Assembly: GCA_963277665.1 (NCBI GenBank) | Contig: OY728152.1 | Coordinates: 1,185,578,357-1,185,642,356, forward strand | Direction of reading: 5' to 3' | DNA length: 64,000 bases | Origin: Viscum album | Lineage: Eukaryota; Streptophyta; Magnoliopsida; Santalales; Viscaceae | Shown here: piece after piece, positions 48,948 through 63,507 of the stretch | Layout: each line of letters starts with the position of its first letter | How positions within the stretch are numbered: position 1 is the first letter of the stretch | Program-made: the position numbers and the translations under genes | Notes under the pieces: generated by a model | The model's database searches: none | What the model saw: the letters and a program-made list of their open reading frames with translations, nothing else | Told to the model about the DNA's origin: nothing

Positions 48948-51397
48948 TATAACCCCTAATGATTTTAAATGTGGAACTCTATATGCGATTATTATTTAAC
49001 ACACAACACAAAGTTTGAATAACACTTCTAATATTTTACAATTATAACCCATCCATTATATTGGTGGGTTTCCAATAATTAACAACTTTATTATATATGT
49101 TTCCTACTCAATGTGAATTTATCGATAAATTTGTATTAAAAAATCAAACAATTTTTAGTAATGTAAAATGTTTTCATCAAAGATATATTTCATGTATTTT
49201 TGTGAGAAATTACTAAAAATAGATTTTAAAAAATTTATAAATATTATTATATGTTGTTTGTTTAATTTTTTCATAACAATAAAAAATTTAAATTAAGTTA
49301 AAAATTTGGAATTTATTATAAAATATAATTCTTTTATTGATTAGTTTAAATACTACTTTTATAAATATTAATTTCATTCCAAATAATTCTAATATTTAAG
49401 AGACCCATTTTTATTTATATTTGACATTTATTTAATATGAAATAAATAAAATTGATTTCAATATTACGCAATTAATTAAATTTGAATCATCTTTATACTA
49501 TATTTGAGATTTATTTTTAGGTTTAAAAAAGGATTTTTCTGAATTATAGTTTAATATAACTATTTTTTATCAATATTATTTAATTTAAAATAGCGTTAAT
49601 AGAGTTTATTTTAAATAAAATTCATATATTATTCTACAACAAAATATTAATATTAATTTATATATTTATTATTTATTGTCCTTGATATATAATAATATAA
49701 ATATAAACTCAGAAAATACATTTCATGAAAAACTTCTACTTGGCCATGTATGGATGTTTAATTTTTAAATTAAATTCATTAATTAATATAAATAATATTA
49801 TTTAATAAAGATTGAATTTTTGTTATAATAATAATTTCTATTATGTATATGTTCAACATAATCATTGGTCATATTGAATAGTTAAAATAGTATATATTTT
49901 TAACATAGGTAAAGGTCAACACTCTTTCACTCGGGGTTTAAACCAAAAATATAATACATAAAATGACCAAAAATGATTTTTATAAATTATATTTTGTTTC
50001 AATATTTTGACCTTATATACTTTAATTATTGATAATGGTGTATTTTTATATCATTTTCAAATATATAACAAGGGTGGGAATTTTTAAATTCCAAAAACAT
50101 AATCGTTCCACTCTCCTCACATATAAAAGACTATCCTCTCTCATTTACTAAAAAAAATTCTATACCCATAGGATCAGAAATTACCAACCAATATACCATC
50201 TTTAATTTCATACCCATTACCTAAATCCCTTTTTGGGATTTTGATTCCTTCCAAATAAAAATTGTGTATCTATATAGATTACATTATGTGAAAAAGAGGT
50301 ATTGTGCCTTATCAGAAATTTTTATATTATTTATTATTCCACCACCATCAAATAATAATTTATTATTATGATATAATAAAAATATAATGAATCAAATATT
50401 GATATTTAGCTTATTTAATTTCATATCATAAATATTTATCATATTCCATCAAATGGTAATTGTACCCATAATTATTTTTTATAGTGGGATACCTCTATGT
50501 CAACTGATTTAATTCATTTTCAATAAAATCCTCTTATATATGGTTATAATGAATGATTTTGGGTATATTTTTGATATATTAAAAATAAATATATTTTTAG
50601 TAATTTTAATATGATATATCCCTTCATAATTTTTTTCTGGGGGATACAATAACAGTTTTCATGAGTATGGAATACATCTACCTCATGAAGATATTTGATT
50701 ATTTTGTCAATAACACATTATATGGGAGGTTATAAGGGTACTATAAATCAATATATATCCAATAAATAAAAAATATTATATTAATGATGATTTTATCATA
50801 ATAAAAAGTTAATAAATAATTTTTATTTCTACATATCTACTCACTAAAAAATTATATTTATATTTGCGCAAATGTGTGGAGTTCCACCTCCATGAAGTGG
50901 TGTTATAATTTTCTCATCACCAGATGACATATATGATATATATATAAATTAATTTGAATAAATAATATTTAATTAATAATACTTTTTTCATTATACGATG
51001 AAAAATTAAAACATAACATTACTCCATAATGATCATTGGAAAATGGAAGCGTTTTGTTATGTGAATGCAAAAACGACCGTTTCTATGATTGCAACACATT
51101 GAATCATTCATAATCAATATACATGTATTATTTTAAAAAAAAATATTGGAATTTATAAATTATAATTATTTAATTATTATCATTTTATATGAAATGGAAA
51201 AAAAACCACTTTGTCCATGGTCGACACACAGAATCTATTTGGAAAGAACAAACCAAACGTCCTTGAAACACATGAAATTGGATTAACCGTGAAAGTATAT
51301 ACATAATTCATTAAATAAAATAAATCAATGTATTTATATATAATTTATTAAACCTATAAATGTTTTTTCAGAAATATTATTAATTATATATGTTAAT

Positions 51398-51435
51398 TAT
51401 ACTGATATAATGGATATACATGGAATATCAGTATA
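51398..51435. repeat. Perfect 11-bp inverted repeat
   Basis: TATACTGATAT at 51398-51408 and ATATCAGTATA at 51425-51435 with a 16-base spacer, in L5. It is AT-rich, so chance is more likely than for the 16620 hairpin. Confidence 0.6.
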
Positions 51436-52974
51436 GTATAAATGGGACTCTGTCTCAATTAACCAATATTGATGAATATTTTAATGTTATAATACTAATT
51501 TATCTTATATTGTGTAAATAATATAAAATTTATATGTAATATATGTAATTCATCATAACTAATGGTAATTTATATATCAATTTGAATTATGTCATCTAAG
51601 GGGATTTAACATGAATGTTACCATATTGTAAAAAATTTCACACCTAATGATTTTTCAATGGGATAATATACATATTTATTTAATTTTATATTCAATGAAT
51701 TTTTTATAAACAAACATGTTAATATACTTCCATAGTTTATCTATTTTAATGATAATTCATGTTTTATACTTCTAATTTATACAATTATTAATTCGGCCTT
51801 CAATGTTATGATCAGTCCAAGACATTCTCAACTTCAATTAGCATTTTTAGAACATATGATATGTTATACACCTGTCATTGATTGAGATGAATATGTACAT
51901 AAACATTGATGTATTTTTTTATTAATATTTGTTTAATCACATTATATAGTTTTCATATTATTTTATTACTTCATTAGGATTATGATTAATCAATTATTAA
52001 TGTGGAACAAGATTTATGATACAATTTCATTAAATATCTGGATAGTTCGTGTTGAAAATTTTCAAAGAGGAAATTGTATATTTATATTCTCATTAATTAC
52101 ATATATTTTCACCCGATATTATTACATGAAATAATTATCTAAGAGTATAATTTTCATATTTTTTATTTTTAATATGATAAACAAAATTTTGTAACGAAAA
52201 TTTATCCTCGATAATCTATTTTTTCATAAATGATTATTTTATGTGTCTAAAAATGTTTCCAAACTGCTATTCCGTGATTGAAAAATTTAATTTTTAGAAA
52301 TAATTTCATTTAAAAAATCATTAAAAGGATTATAAAAATCATTTTTCAAATTCCATACTTTTTAGTTATTAAAAACAATAAGAGGGATCGTTGATCAAAT
52401 TTAAATTTCATGAACATAATTTTATGATTTCATACCCATTCAATGTTTAAAATGAAAATTGTTAAGTTTGAAATGTTAATATAAATGAATATTCATTCAT
52501 TAATAATTTATAATGTTTTAGATTTTAAATTTTTTTTATAAAAAATTAGAAATTTAATTTTCCTCATGAAATATTCGTTGTGATCATTCAAAATAATTTT
52601 AATTTAAGACAACATAATTTTATGTTACTCAAAAGGAAAATTTAGTTTCCCTAAAAAATAAATGTAATAATATATAAATTATATTTTCATTCATCTATGA
52701 GTACATCCCATGAGGTATCTTCAAATCCATATGTATATCTTGATCAATTACAATCCTCTTTCTTTCTCTTGATGGATAATGATTATTCAAATTAATTTTC
52801 ATGAATCGTCTTTATTTTCCACTTGTAATTGATGATACAAAAATAATAATGATTGTTTCAAAGATTTTTATTTATTTTATGGTTTTTCTAAACATTTAAT
52901 AATGTTTGTATCCATATTATATATCTTTTGTGACCAAAATACAGATTATCCAATAGGGAAATCCCAATTATTAT

Positions 52975-53225
52975 TTATGATATGAAGGGTTGATTTCCAT
53001 TATAAATCATTATTGATCCACATTGAGCATATATGATGGGTTGTGGCCCATTATAACTCAATAAATGATGGTTGGAGCCCCATTATAGATCACAGTTGAG
53101 CATAATAACACTCATACAATGGATGATTCCCATTATTTCTTTCTATGTGAAGGGTTAAGACCTATCATAACTCTTGGGTTAGCACTATACAACAAAAAAT
53201 ATATGTTGAGGCCCATCATATCGAA
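52975..53225. repeat. Degenerate tandem repeat with GGCCCATTATAAC units
   Basis: About five diverged units, each with GGGTTG or similar, a purine, then CCCATTATAACTC or similar (GGGTTGTGGCCCATTATAAC, GGTTGGAGCCCCATTATAG, GGGTTAAGACCTATCATAAC, GTTGAGGCCCATCATA). Spacing varies around 45-60 bp. A single related unit occurs near 15451 in L3. Confidence 0.65.
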
Positions 53226-53968
53226 ACATATTATTAGCTATCCACATTATATATATCTAATAAATTTTTTTATTTTTATTTTCAGTAAATAAATATATTT
53301 TTTGTCATCCAAAGGGTTATTGAAATTTGATGGATTTCCTATGGATTTATGATTATGATTACTTAAGATACCAATGGATTTTCATTATATTTTATATGGG
53401 TTTTAAATTTGTTCCTCTTATTAATATCGATAATACATGGAACATGGTTATTTATTCTCTTAAATATTTACCTTTTTATGATTTATGACATTTCACATAT
53501 ATTATGATCCTAGTTTTATAGATAATATCTCTCTTTTGTTATACGCATACAACATTAAAATGTTATCAGAACCATATAATCATTTTTTAATTGTTATAAT
53601 TACCATTACTAAGAATTTGTGCTGACCCATCTTATATTTCCTTTTCCATAGGTAAATTTGTTTTCTGTTAATAGAATTATTACTATTAGGGTTTCATATG
53701 GACTGTGATGATGACATACTATGGAATTATAGATGTATGTATAGTGAGGAAAAGTCTACAAGGAATTAATATGTATTGGTTATATAATAGTATTCCTTAG
53801 ATTCTATAAATACGAACCTCAAATTTCATTCTGTATGTATGTGATAAAATATTTATTTTTGATGTCACGGTTTTAGATAGTTAAAATTTGGCACCTTCAT
53901 TACTATAAAATAAAGCATTGTAATAATTTGTTTCACATCGGATCCATCATTGAATGTTTGGGGATATT

Positions 53969-56590
53969 ATTGTATCGTATTCCCACATCATTGACTATAT
54001 CATGAATTTTCATTAAATATTTTTTATGTTATGATGGTCACATCTAATGTCTATTGATCTTCATCAGTTGAAATTTTATGGATATACTTCCTCAAAATAT
54101 TTTTATTCTTCCCCTAGATGATTTTCAAGTTATTTCCCCCATTTATTTGATTACATTATAAGAATATAATATCAATTTTTGTGGATGAAAATCAAATTTT
54201 TTAATTATGAATAGACCAATGGGTTTTTAATCAATTTGGTTATATATGTGAACATCCATTTGAATATAATCCCATTACATAACACTTTTTTATTTCCATA
54301 GATGGTATTTAAATTATATAGTTGGGGAGAAAGAAAAACAATATAGATGATATTCCTTTTATATGAGTGTTTTTATATATTTATTGTCGACATATCATTT
54401 ATTATATCGAATCATGAAGTTTATTTTTTTATAGAACACATTCATGATAATCCATGTATTATAAAAATTCTATATATAATAATGTTGATAGATTTGTTGG
54501 AATTGATGATGAAACTCTAGAAAAATCTAGGTAAGGGATTTAGTCAACAATGTTTTTTCCATGGGGAGAACCTATACATTTTCATTAAGGGTAATGTATG
54601 ATCAATTTGAGTCAAATTGATTATTCGGAACAAAACAATATAGAGATCAAGAACATGAATCATATTCCCCATATTGGAGATTTTTTTGACCATCCTTGGG
54701 AATATAAATATGTTTATAGGGATTAACATAAATTTGGATAATATCAATTTATAGTCAAATGGTAATAAAAAAATAAAAATAATATGTTTTAGTTGTGGAC
54801 ATTGTATATTTATATTTTTTAATTTTGGACTTACATATTCCCCCATTATCCAGATGTATTTGATTAATATGGTATTTATAGATTACCATAAATATTTTTG
54901 GTATTATTTATTCATGATATATTTATATATACATAGAGAAAGGTATAACATGGAGATAAATTGTTGAATTAACTAAATAACCATTGTAAGGATACAGCTA
55001 ATATAATATTTCCAATTTTGACTTTCAATTATTAATGTCTCATTAATTTGAAATTTAATATAATGTGATGCTATATTGGCCGATCAATCATTAATAGTTG
55101 TTACTAATAATTGAATATGAACAATAATTATGATATAAATATATAATTTTCATTGATTTTAAGGATATTAATAACACATTTTTAAATATTTTTCATGTAT
55201 ATATTATTTTAACACCATGTTTTCTTAGAATGTAGTTATATTCTTTATGACATATGACTATTAAAAAATATAATGTGAATGAAGAGGATATCAGTTAGTG
55301 AACCTGTTGTCACACTACCATATTTTAGATATGGTTTATGATTTTATTATGAAGAATTAAATAAATTTTTTGGTTATATTCTCTTTCACAATTTTATGGT
55401 GATAATTTGTGTCCTATTGAAAATTATGATTCATCAGAAAAGGTAAATGACATATATTTTTTCTTTAAAATTTATTTTTTTTGTAAAAATTTGATGTAAT
55501 TATCATTATATAGAAATGTGTGACCTAATTAGTAATAAATAAGTTCTAATATTTATACTCAACTAATAAATGTTGAATATATAAAAATTAGAAAACTAAA
55601 TTATATTAATTATTAATAATAAAAAATATATTACCACTATGGGAATGTGAATATGGTGGATTATTTGTTGATTTTAAAAGACCACGATAGCTTATCAATG
55701 TTGAATATTCCAAAATATCTGTCATTGATTTATTTTAATGTATGAGACAATGAAATTATGAAGGAAGGAGAGAAATAATATCATTATGGGTTGATTTTTC
55801 AATAATATATTAATGTAATCATTAATGATGAATAATAGTAGGATGTTCTTGTATAAAAAATTTGAGAAATACTCCATAGTTCAACCTTCATTGTGATGGA
55901 ATGAAAATATAAATAAACCATTTATATTCCCTATAAATAGAAGACCTAATAAAGGAACTACTGTATGATGATCATAGAATTTCATTTTCTATTCATCATT
56001 GACATACAAGGATACATAGATATATGAAACATTATTTCTTTTGTTATAACATGAAGTGAGGTATTGTTGATTATGTATCTTAGTGATTCAAATGTCAGTA
56101 AGATAATATCTAAATAATTAATTATAATATGGTGTTATTACCATTCACTATAAAAGAATGAAAATGATATAACATCACCACATATTTTTTTGTCATACTA
56201 AATAAATCATGTAATGTCTTTAATGTTTTATGTGGTATATTTAATTACATAATAAAATTATGTAGCATCATTACTTAAAGATAATATTTTATCCCTGTAA
56301 ATATTACAATTAAATTCCATAATGTAGAGGTATGTATTAATGAGGTACTATATAATATTGTATTTGATAAGGATCCAAGGAATACATTGATGTTTCAGAT
56401 ATGCCAAAAATATGCCCTTGGTGTTGATTTGTGTATTAATAATATTTAACGTACTCCAAACAACTGTCAATTATTATGTTCTTTTCATTACATAGAGTAT
56501 ATTAATATTTTTACTTATTTATACTTCAAGGGTGTTTTCGATCACCATTTTTCAATAGTCATGTTATCAAACTATAATAAAATTCATTAA
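53969..56590 (+). mobile_element. Internal region after L5, mostly illegible
   Basis: This follows the PBS-like TTGTATCGTATTC and precedes integrase sequence in the same orientation, so it should contain gag to RT. I could not recognise either. With the integrase part, the interior is only about 3.2 kb, shorter than a complete one (about 5 kb), so a deletion is likely. The minus-strand frame at 54544-54846 is not supported by any motif. Confidence 0.4.
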
Positions 56591-57210
56591 AGAAATCATA
56601 TAAAACATTTGGAGGCCCTCTGTAGAAAGATATATAAAACACAAAAAATCTTGAGTCAATGTAGTAGAACAAAATCATTTAGGACAAATGATAGCTATGC
56701 TAATGGAATATAATGATACAAACATAACTAAATATATCCAGGAATCATAGCTTCGACATAATTTATATAATTGAAATTTTCCCTGAGATCTAACATTCAT
56801 TTTTAATTGTAATGTTTTCCAATGAAATTTTCATTGAGAAAGGCAATATTATTCAGATATAATTGAATGATAATACCAATGTATATTATTCCCATTATGA
56901 TTATTGGTCATGTATGTCCTGTAGATTATTGTTTCGAACTCTCTCAAAATATCTGTCATGTTGAAAATGTATTTCATTTTGTATCTATTGAAGAAGTATA
57001 CACATGATCCATCATATGCACCAATCGAAATGGTTATATTGGTGTTGGATGATCCTTCATTTGATGAAAAACTATTATAAATCTTTGATTGTATTGATAA
57101 TGGAAAATGACACATGTATACTAATCAATTCAATGTTCATTGGAAAAACCATAAATTTGAGGAACCTACAAATGAACCCAAGGATATGATGAAGTTGAGA
57201 TATACACATT
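56590..57210 (+). pseudogene. Gypsy integrase C-terminus with chromodomain-like tail
   Basis: On the plus strand, a RKIYKTQKILSQ segment with DSYAN (about 56.63-56.70 kb) resembles the Q-R-x-KSYAD helix. LKKYTHDPSYAPIE (from about 56.99 kb) matches the LRKYxxDPSHVI block. VHWKNHKFEEPTNEPKDMMK (57.14-57.20 kb) matches the V-W-N-H-VEEATWE-EDDMR chromodomain block of Del/Tekay integrases. Several stops interrupt it. It marks the 3' end of the internal domain, so L6 should begin nearby. Confidence 0.7.
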
Positions 57211-60200
57211 AATATGAACCATATTGATTTCATTTTTATGGAAACATGTATTTTAATTTGGTAATAAGTATATCTCCATGTTTCTATATTTATTTCATGG
57301 AAATATAATATGACATATCTTATATGTTCCCTAAACTATATCCCATGTCAATATAAACTACCATATAGTAAACTATTAAAACATATCTATTAATTTTTTA
57401 GGTAAAAATAGTGATAACAAGTTTATTATAAATACTTAAAAATATTTTTATTATTTAAATAACATGGATTTATTTATATTAAAAAACTAGTAAATTTTCG
57501 GTAACTATATTTTACAATTCGAATTTTTTTTCATAAAAAACAGATTTAATAATATTTTAAACATTTGACATTTTGAAATAATTTATTCCATTTGAATAAA
57601 ATAAATTTTATGTGATGATTATTTTTTTAGAATCGTTATGTAAATATTATAAATAGTTTATTTTTTATTAAAAAATACCTTTTATTAAATAATTTTTTTT
57701 TAAAATTTTTTTACTTTTTAAATTAAATTTCACATTAATTTTTTCAATATAATCATATATTTAAATAATAATATTTTAATATTAAATATAATATTAAATT
57801 ATATAGGATATATCATTATACATGGTAATTTTTATTATAATAAGTTTTAAAAAACAATTTTCTAAATAACTATTTTAATTTTAATTTTTTCATATTAAAT
57901 TATTGTTATATAATATTATTATTCCATTGAATGGAATTTTAATATCGTATATTCAATATAATTTTATAACATTAATTTTGGTTTTTTTAACATATGTAAG
58001 GTTTAAAATTTTTTTTACACATTAGAAATCATTTTTAAAAAATATGGTTTTGTTTCTCTTTGGATGTTAATTAAAGTAAAATTCCTCGAATGATATAAAT
58101 TGAATATGATAAATTGAATTTCATATTTTAAATTTATATAAATAATATGTGGTAATAACTTCAACATAATATGTGTTCATATTTAATTGTAAAAAACAAT
58201 TATTTTTTCAATAGTTAATTTAAAAATCTGTTTACTAGGGGTTAAACGATCAAATATGTGTAGGATTTCTAGAAACATTTAAAAAATTATTATTATTTAA
58301 TATATTTAATGTTTATCATATCATACCATAAATATCATTACATTCAAATGTACCATACCATGAAGGATACCCAAAATTTATAAAATCTTTTATACAACTT
58401 CATGTTTGTCCCTCTACTCACTAATAAAAAGAAACTTATTATCCCCCTTTATTCACATCATTTGATCTTTATACAATGTATAAACCACAATGAATTAACA
58501 TCCTAGAATCCGTCACTTCATTGTAGATCTTTTGGTCTTCACATAATACCAATCTATCAAGGATTAAAAAAATGTAAATGTCCCTCGTCTGTACATACAG
58601 ATTACAATCTCCACATAGTGATGTAATTCATTTCCCATCCCATATTATTATGAAATTTCTTAAATATATATATAATAAATATAAATTATATTTATATACA
58701 GATTAAAATTCAAGATATTAATTAAAAATTATAAAATCATGAGGATGTAAATACCCATATTTAATAATTAAATGGTTGTTTTCGCATGAAATTAGTGTGC
58801 ATCATAATAATATATAATTTTATCATAAAAAATCATTACAATATTTTGTCTTTATTAATTAATATTACATTAATAAAAATTGGAAAAAAATTAATAAAAT
58901 TAAAATTTTGAAAAAATAGAAAAATATAAAATATAAAATTGAAAAATATGGATTTCCATAATATATTAGAGTATTTTCTCCTTCTACAAACACTATAGAG
59001 AAGAAAAAATATATTACTAAACCACACCATAATATAGAAAATTGAAATGTAGAACAACACTTTGAATTCATTTTAATAATGAAGTAATGAAGGTAAAGGT
59101 ATTTATATGAGGTAATCTGACCATTGGAATAGTAATGTGACAATTATAATAGTATCTCAGCCACTAGGATTAGTAACATAATTTATAGAAATAGAATAAA
59201 AACCTTTCGAATATTAATATTACCTGAAAATAATAATTTTTTTTATAAAAAATATTTATCCCGATTTATAAAATTATTTTTTAATATTATAACACCATAA
59301 AATAAATATCATGACTAAAAACATGTAGAAAATATAATCACAATTTTAATAAATTTTATTTTAATGTATTTATTAAAAATTAGAATGTTTACATAGAAAA
59401 TTAAAATTAAGTATATGGGAATTTTTTTTATAAAAATAGTAATGTTTTTCAATTCACAATGTCTAAATTATTATAGGAGAATTGTTTTGTAATTTTTTGG
59501 AAAAAATAATTTTTTGAGTGATTAGTAAGAAATACTATTTTTCCAAAAACCACTGTATCTTAAATTGCATACTTCATGTTCTAAAAATGAAATAAACATT
59601 TATATAACATAATGTTATTCAATAAAATATTTTATTTCCAAATTATTATTTATAGTACAATGAACATGACTTCCACACTAAAAAGGAACATTCAAAAACA
59701 AAAAGTCGAAATTGATTCCATAAAATATAAATTTTTGTTTTTTCCAATTTCTTTTTAAATTAAAAAATTAATTCATATTATAATTTTTATTTAATGACTA
59801 CAAAATTATATTATATTATAAATTTAATTATATTTTAATTAATTTATTATTTCTTTATTGTTAATATGTTCATTTAGTTAATATTTTTTAATAAAAAAAT
59901 TCCCCTTTCTATATGTTAAATAACCTCATCCCTCACCAGGGAAAACCAGTCATCACCCCATTTAAAAATCCAATGTTCAACCAACTTATTTCTTATCAAT
60001 TCCATTAGAAGTATTTTTATTGTTTTGGGGTATAAACTCCATTAATTAATAATGTGTTACAATATTAAATGATTAGAAACACTAATAGTAACGTATCTCC
60101 CAATAATTTTTTCACCTTTTTAACACATCTTATTCTGTTTAATTTTTAACCAATCCATTATAAAAATTATAATAATTAAGTAGGAATTAATTTAAAAATA

Positions 60201-61385
60201 TTTTAAATATTTCATCCTAATATAAGAGTCTTATTTACTATATACACAACATTCAATCATCATGTTCCTTATTTAATGACCATGTGTCATTAATGTTTGG
60301 TTTACCACCCATGGAGACATTGCTTAGTGAATACATAAAACCACATTAAAGGATAGAAAATTTCAATTATGTATAATATATAAATATATAATTACATGAA
60401 TTTTATATTTCTGATGTTAATTATTACAATATATAAAATACATTTAACTAAATTTTGAAATTAAGGAAAACATGACAATTTTATGTAAAACATGATATCA
60501 ATATAGAAATCCTATAACAAAATAAATTATGAAATATAATAAAATACCTATAATTGATTTATTTTTTAATAACTACATTAAATCACTTATTAAAAGTTTT
60601 AATAATTTTTTTTAAGAAGAGCATAAGTGAAAAAATAAATTATGAATAAAGGTAAGGGGATTCTCAAACACATCTAGTTTTCTATAGGGTTTTCCTCTAT
60701 CATTAAATATTCATAATGAATAATCATATAATTTTTCATAAATATACATTAACTATTCATAACTTCTATTTATCTGATATACATATCCCAGTCTTGGATT
60801 TTAATCCAAATGCATTGATTTTAGCAAAAAAAAAATTATTCTATACAAAATCATCTACTCCTCATGGGTTGTATCTTTTCCAAATAAAATTGGTATTTTA
60901 TTAAAAAATATTCTCTAGTTCTTCATTTTTTAAAAAACAATATAATTCATTATTACATGATTCATGAAATCCTTATGAAACCCTAACATTTCCAAATTTT
61001 AATTCATGACAATTATTGTTGTAATTATTTGAGTCATGCATGATTATATAAATATTACATTGTGATGAGTGGGCCCAAAATTATATATCCATCACCGTTT
61101 TTGTTAGTTAATATTTTTTTTCATAATATAATGTGTTTTATTAATCAATGTGATGCAATATTCTTTCTGGATGATTTTATTATTTTTATTTTAGAAATGT
61201 TATGTGTGAAAATTATTATAGCATTGTTCAAAACTATGTGTGGTATACGGCCACTATGATATGATGTTTCATTTTTATACATTTAAAAAAACCATACTAT
61301 TATATAATGATTCCATCATTATTATTACAATAAAAATATGTTTATTATAGGATTATGCTAATTATTATAACTATTGTTGTATTAA
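57211..61385 (+). mobile_element. Probable LTR L6
   Basis: This lies between the integrase terminus and a PBS-like TGGTATCATTTATTC at 61387, so by position it should be an LTR of up to 4.2 kb. Weak matches to L1/L2 include ATAAACTACCATATAGTAA near 57350 and AAAAAATATGGTTTTGTTTC near 58035. A CT-rich TCCCTCTACTCAC stretch at 58410 resembles the promoter area of L5. AATAGTAATGTGAC repeats at 59108-59180 recall those of L1/L2 but sit too far in, so an insertion or a second LTR may be present. The start is uncertain by some 250 bp. Confidence 0.4.
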
Positions 61386-61386
61386 A

Positions 61387-61401
61387 TGGTATCATTTATT
61401 C
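61387..61401 (+). other. Primer-binding site after L6
   Basis: TGGTATCATTTATTC has the first eight bases of the tRNA-Met-type PBS and aligns with TTGTATCGTATTC after L5. Confidence 0.55.
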
Positions 61402-63500
61402 ATCAACTTAATAGAATTTTTTCTCAGACTTTCCTTTGATGAATATCCATAGGTGACTACATGAAAAAAAAGAAAATGATAAGTTTTAAGGGTAAATAAA
61501 ATATCATTAAATAGATTTATATTTTTTATAATTTAAAAGGGATCCATAATTCTAATTTAATGAATACACTAATCCTTTTGATCAAGTATTTTTATATCTG
61601 TTATGTTGTCTTTTACATGTTCATGTAATAATCAGGTAAGAAAACATAGGTTTTCTATAGTATGTATTAAGGATATAGGTTATTTTATTTTTTAATTATT
61701 TTTAGAAAAGATTAGTAAAACCTCATTGGATAAGAGTATTTATATGAAAACATCAAAGAATATATGTTTTAGACTATGGATAATTTTATTATCCATAAAT
61801 ATATTCCAGTATTGTTAAATAATGAAACACTAAATTATTTCCTTATGATTTTGTGACATCCACCATGTTCAAAAAAATTTATATTATAGAAAACAATGGG
61901 AAATATGTGAATGTAGGCTGACAACTAGTGTGATGTACAATATAAAAATTTACCAATCAACATCACTGGTTCCATGGGAGGTGTTGATAAAAACATCCTT
62001 GAAATTCATACAGAGTTCTCTCATAATATGAATAATATCATGGACCACATGGATTATCCACCTTTAATCAAGATGGATCAAATAGATATTGATTCATTTA
62101 GGTGTAAATGACTAAAATTATTTAGTAGATCATTAGTTCCACTTACCATAGAATAGAGGTTAAACTCAATGGACTATATATTTCTTATGATCCACTATTC
62201 TAGTAATGAAAATATTACTCTATCCATCAAAAATATTGATGGAAAACAAAATCAACGGTGGTTTTGGCAATGAAAAAAATTATGATAGAATAAATTTATT
62301 GGATGGAGGGGGTGAATTTTAAAAAATATTTCTGCAAAATTATTTCCCGTGAACAGATTGAAAAATATAGATATGGAATTCATACTGATAAAGAAAAATT
62401 AAGGGGTTCTGGTCACAACTGTAGAGAAAAATTTCACAAATAAATCATGATACACTCATTTTATTTTAATCAACAATAAAAAAAGTATATAAATTATTTA
62501 GTGTTTAATAAAAACATATACTAAAGTCTATTACTATCTTATACATGGGGAGTTATGAATAATGGGTATGATGTTATCTGAAAGTAGAAATGGTGTTTTG
62601 ATAATTGTCTCATGGGTATGGCGATAAGAAGATAATAATATAGTTTCATACTGGTTGATCAAATTAAATTAGAAGATAGGGGATCCAAATACCATCATTT
62701 CAATAATTTTTAATGATGAATCGTTGTAATTTTCTCAATTAGTTTGTGAAATTATTCATCTATTAGATATATTTTCATTAAGCAAATGAATTTTGATGTG
62801 ATGTGAAGAATACAGACCATAAGATGGGGGAATGAAAGGTACCTCCTAATGCACCATGTATAGTTCTATGATTCATTTATAGGGATAATGTTTACTATGC
62901 CTGATTTTCCACAAAACAATGCATCATTGAGGGTAGTCTATATTAGTAACCACCAATGGAAATGGGGAAAGTGAAAGTTCATTCCGTCACTATTACTATA
63001 GTGGAGCGTTAAAATGAATTATTATAATGTAGAAATACCATTCAGTCATTAATGAAAAAAATTTCATTTTATTTTTGTTATAACCATTTCAATATATCCA
63101 AAATGATCTAATGAAGAATTGAATCAATTGTCTTATAAATTTAATTAGATATATCTATATAAATACCTAGTGGTTGTGTAATTTTAACCATTTTATTGGA
63201 CACCAATCATGTTTGTTTATTTTGGATGATTCTTCTAGTGAATCATGTAATTCATCCCTGGGAATAATTCAATTTATTATATGTAATTGTTTATAACTAA
63301 TTATATAGATCATACATGGACTATCTTGAATGAGAAATTAGATTCCATATTGTGAAACATTCATTACTCCATTTCTTATTCAATAAAGATCATTAGAATC
63401 CTTTTAGGAATATTAAATTGTCGGAGAGTTGATACCAATTAAATAATTATACATTTAACAAATTCAATATCCCATGTAATGTATTCACCTAGAAGAAATG
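61402..63500 (+). pseudogene. Gag to protease remnant after L6
   Basis: The position between the PBS and RT is that of gag and protease. The clearest trace is LQNYFPVNRLKNIDMEF near 62,332-62,382, corresponding to the gag block (LFY-KYFP-xVR-xKExEF) of Tekay elements, preceded by a TGGTTTTGGCAA segment that could be the WW of that block. An ILDDSSSESCNSS stretch near 63.22 kb might be the remains of a protease DSGATHSF motif, but this is doubtful. Stops are dense. Confidence 0.45.
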
Positions 63501-63507
63501 TATATTT

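Larger units (their letters stand above)
48948..53968 (+). mobile_element. LTR L5 of the flank gypsy family
   Basis: It starts TATAACCCCTAATGATTTT after a polypurine tract, the diverged equivalent of TGTAACACCCCAAAAATT in L1. ATAACCCATCCATTA follows about 95 bp in, as in L1, L2 and L4. A CT-rich area with CATATAAAAG at 50095-50160 may be the promoter. The end GTTTGGGGATATTATT (53956-53971) is followed by TTGTATCGTATTC, a decayed PBS. At about 5.0 kb it is longer than L1 and L2, so it may contain an insertion. No coding similarity seen. Confidence 0.55.

Noticed and set aside
54544..54846. Minus-strand open frame of 100 codons
   Set aside because: Low-complexity composition, opposite to the orientation of the surrounding element, no motif.
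58836..59143. Minus-strand hydrophobic open frames rich in Phe and Ile
   Set aside because: They arise from A-rich LTR sequence. The hydrophobicity follows from AT composition and overlapping frames look equally good.
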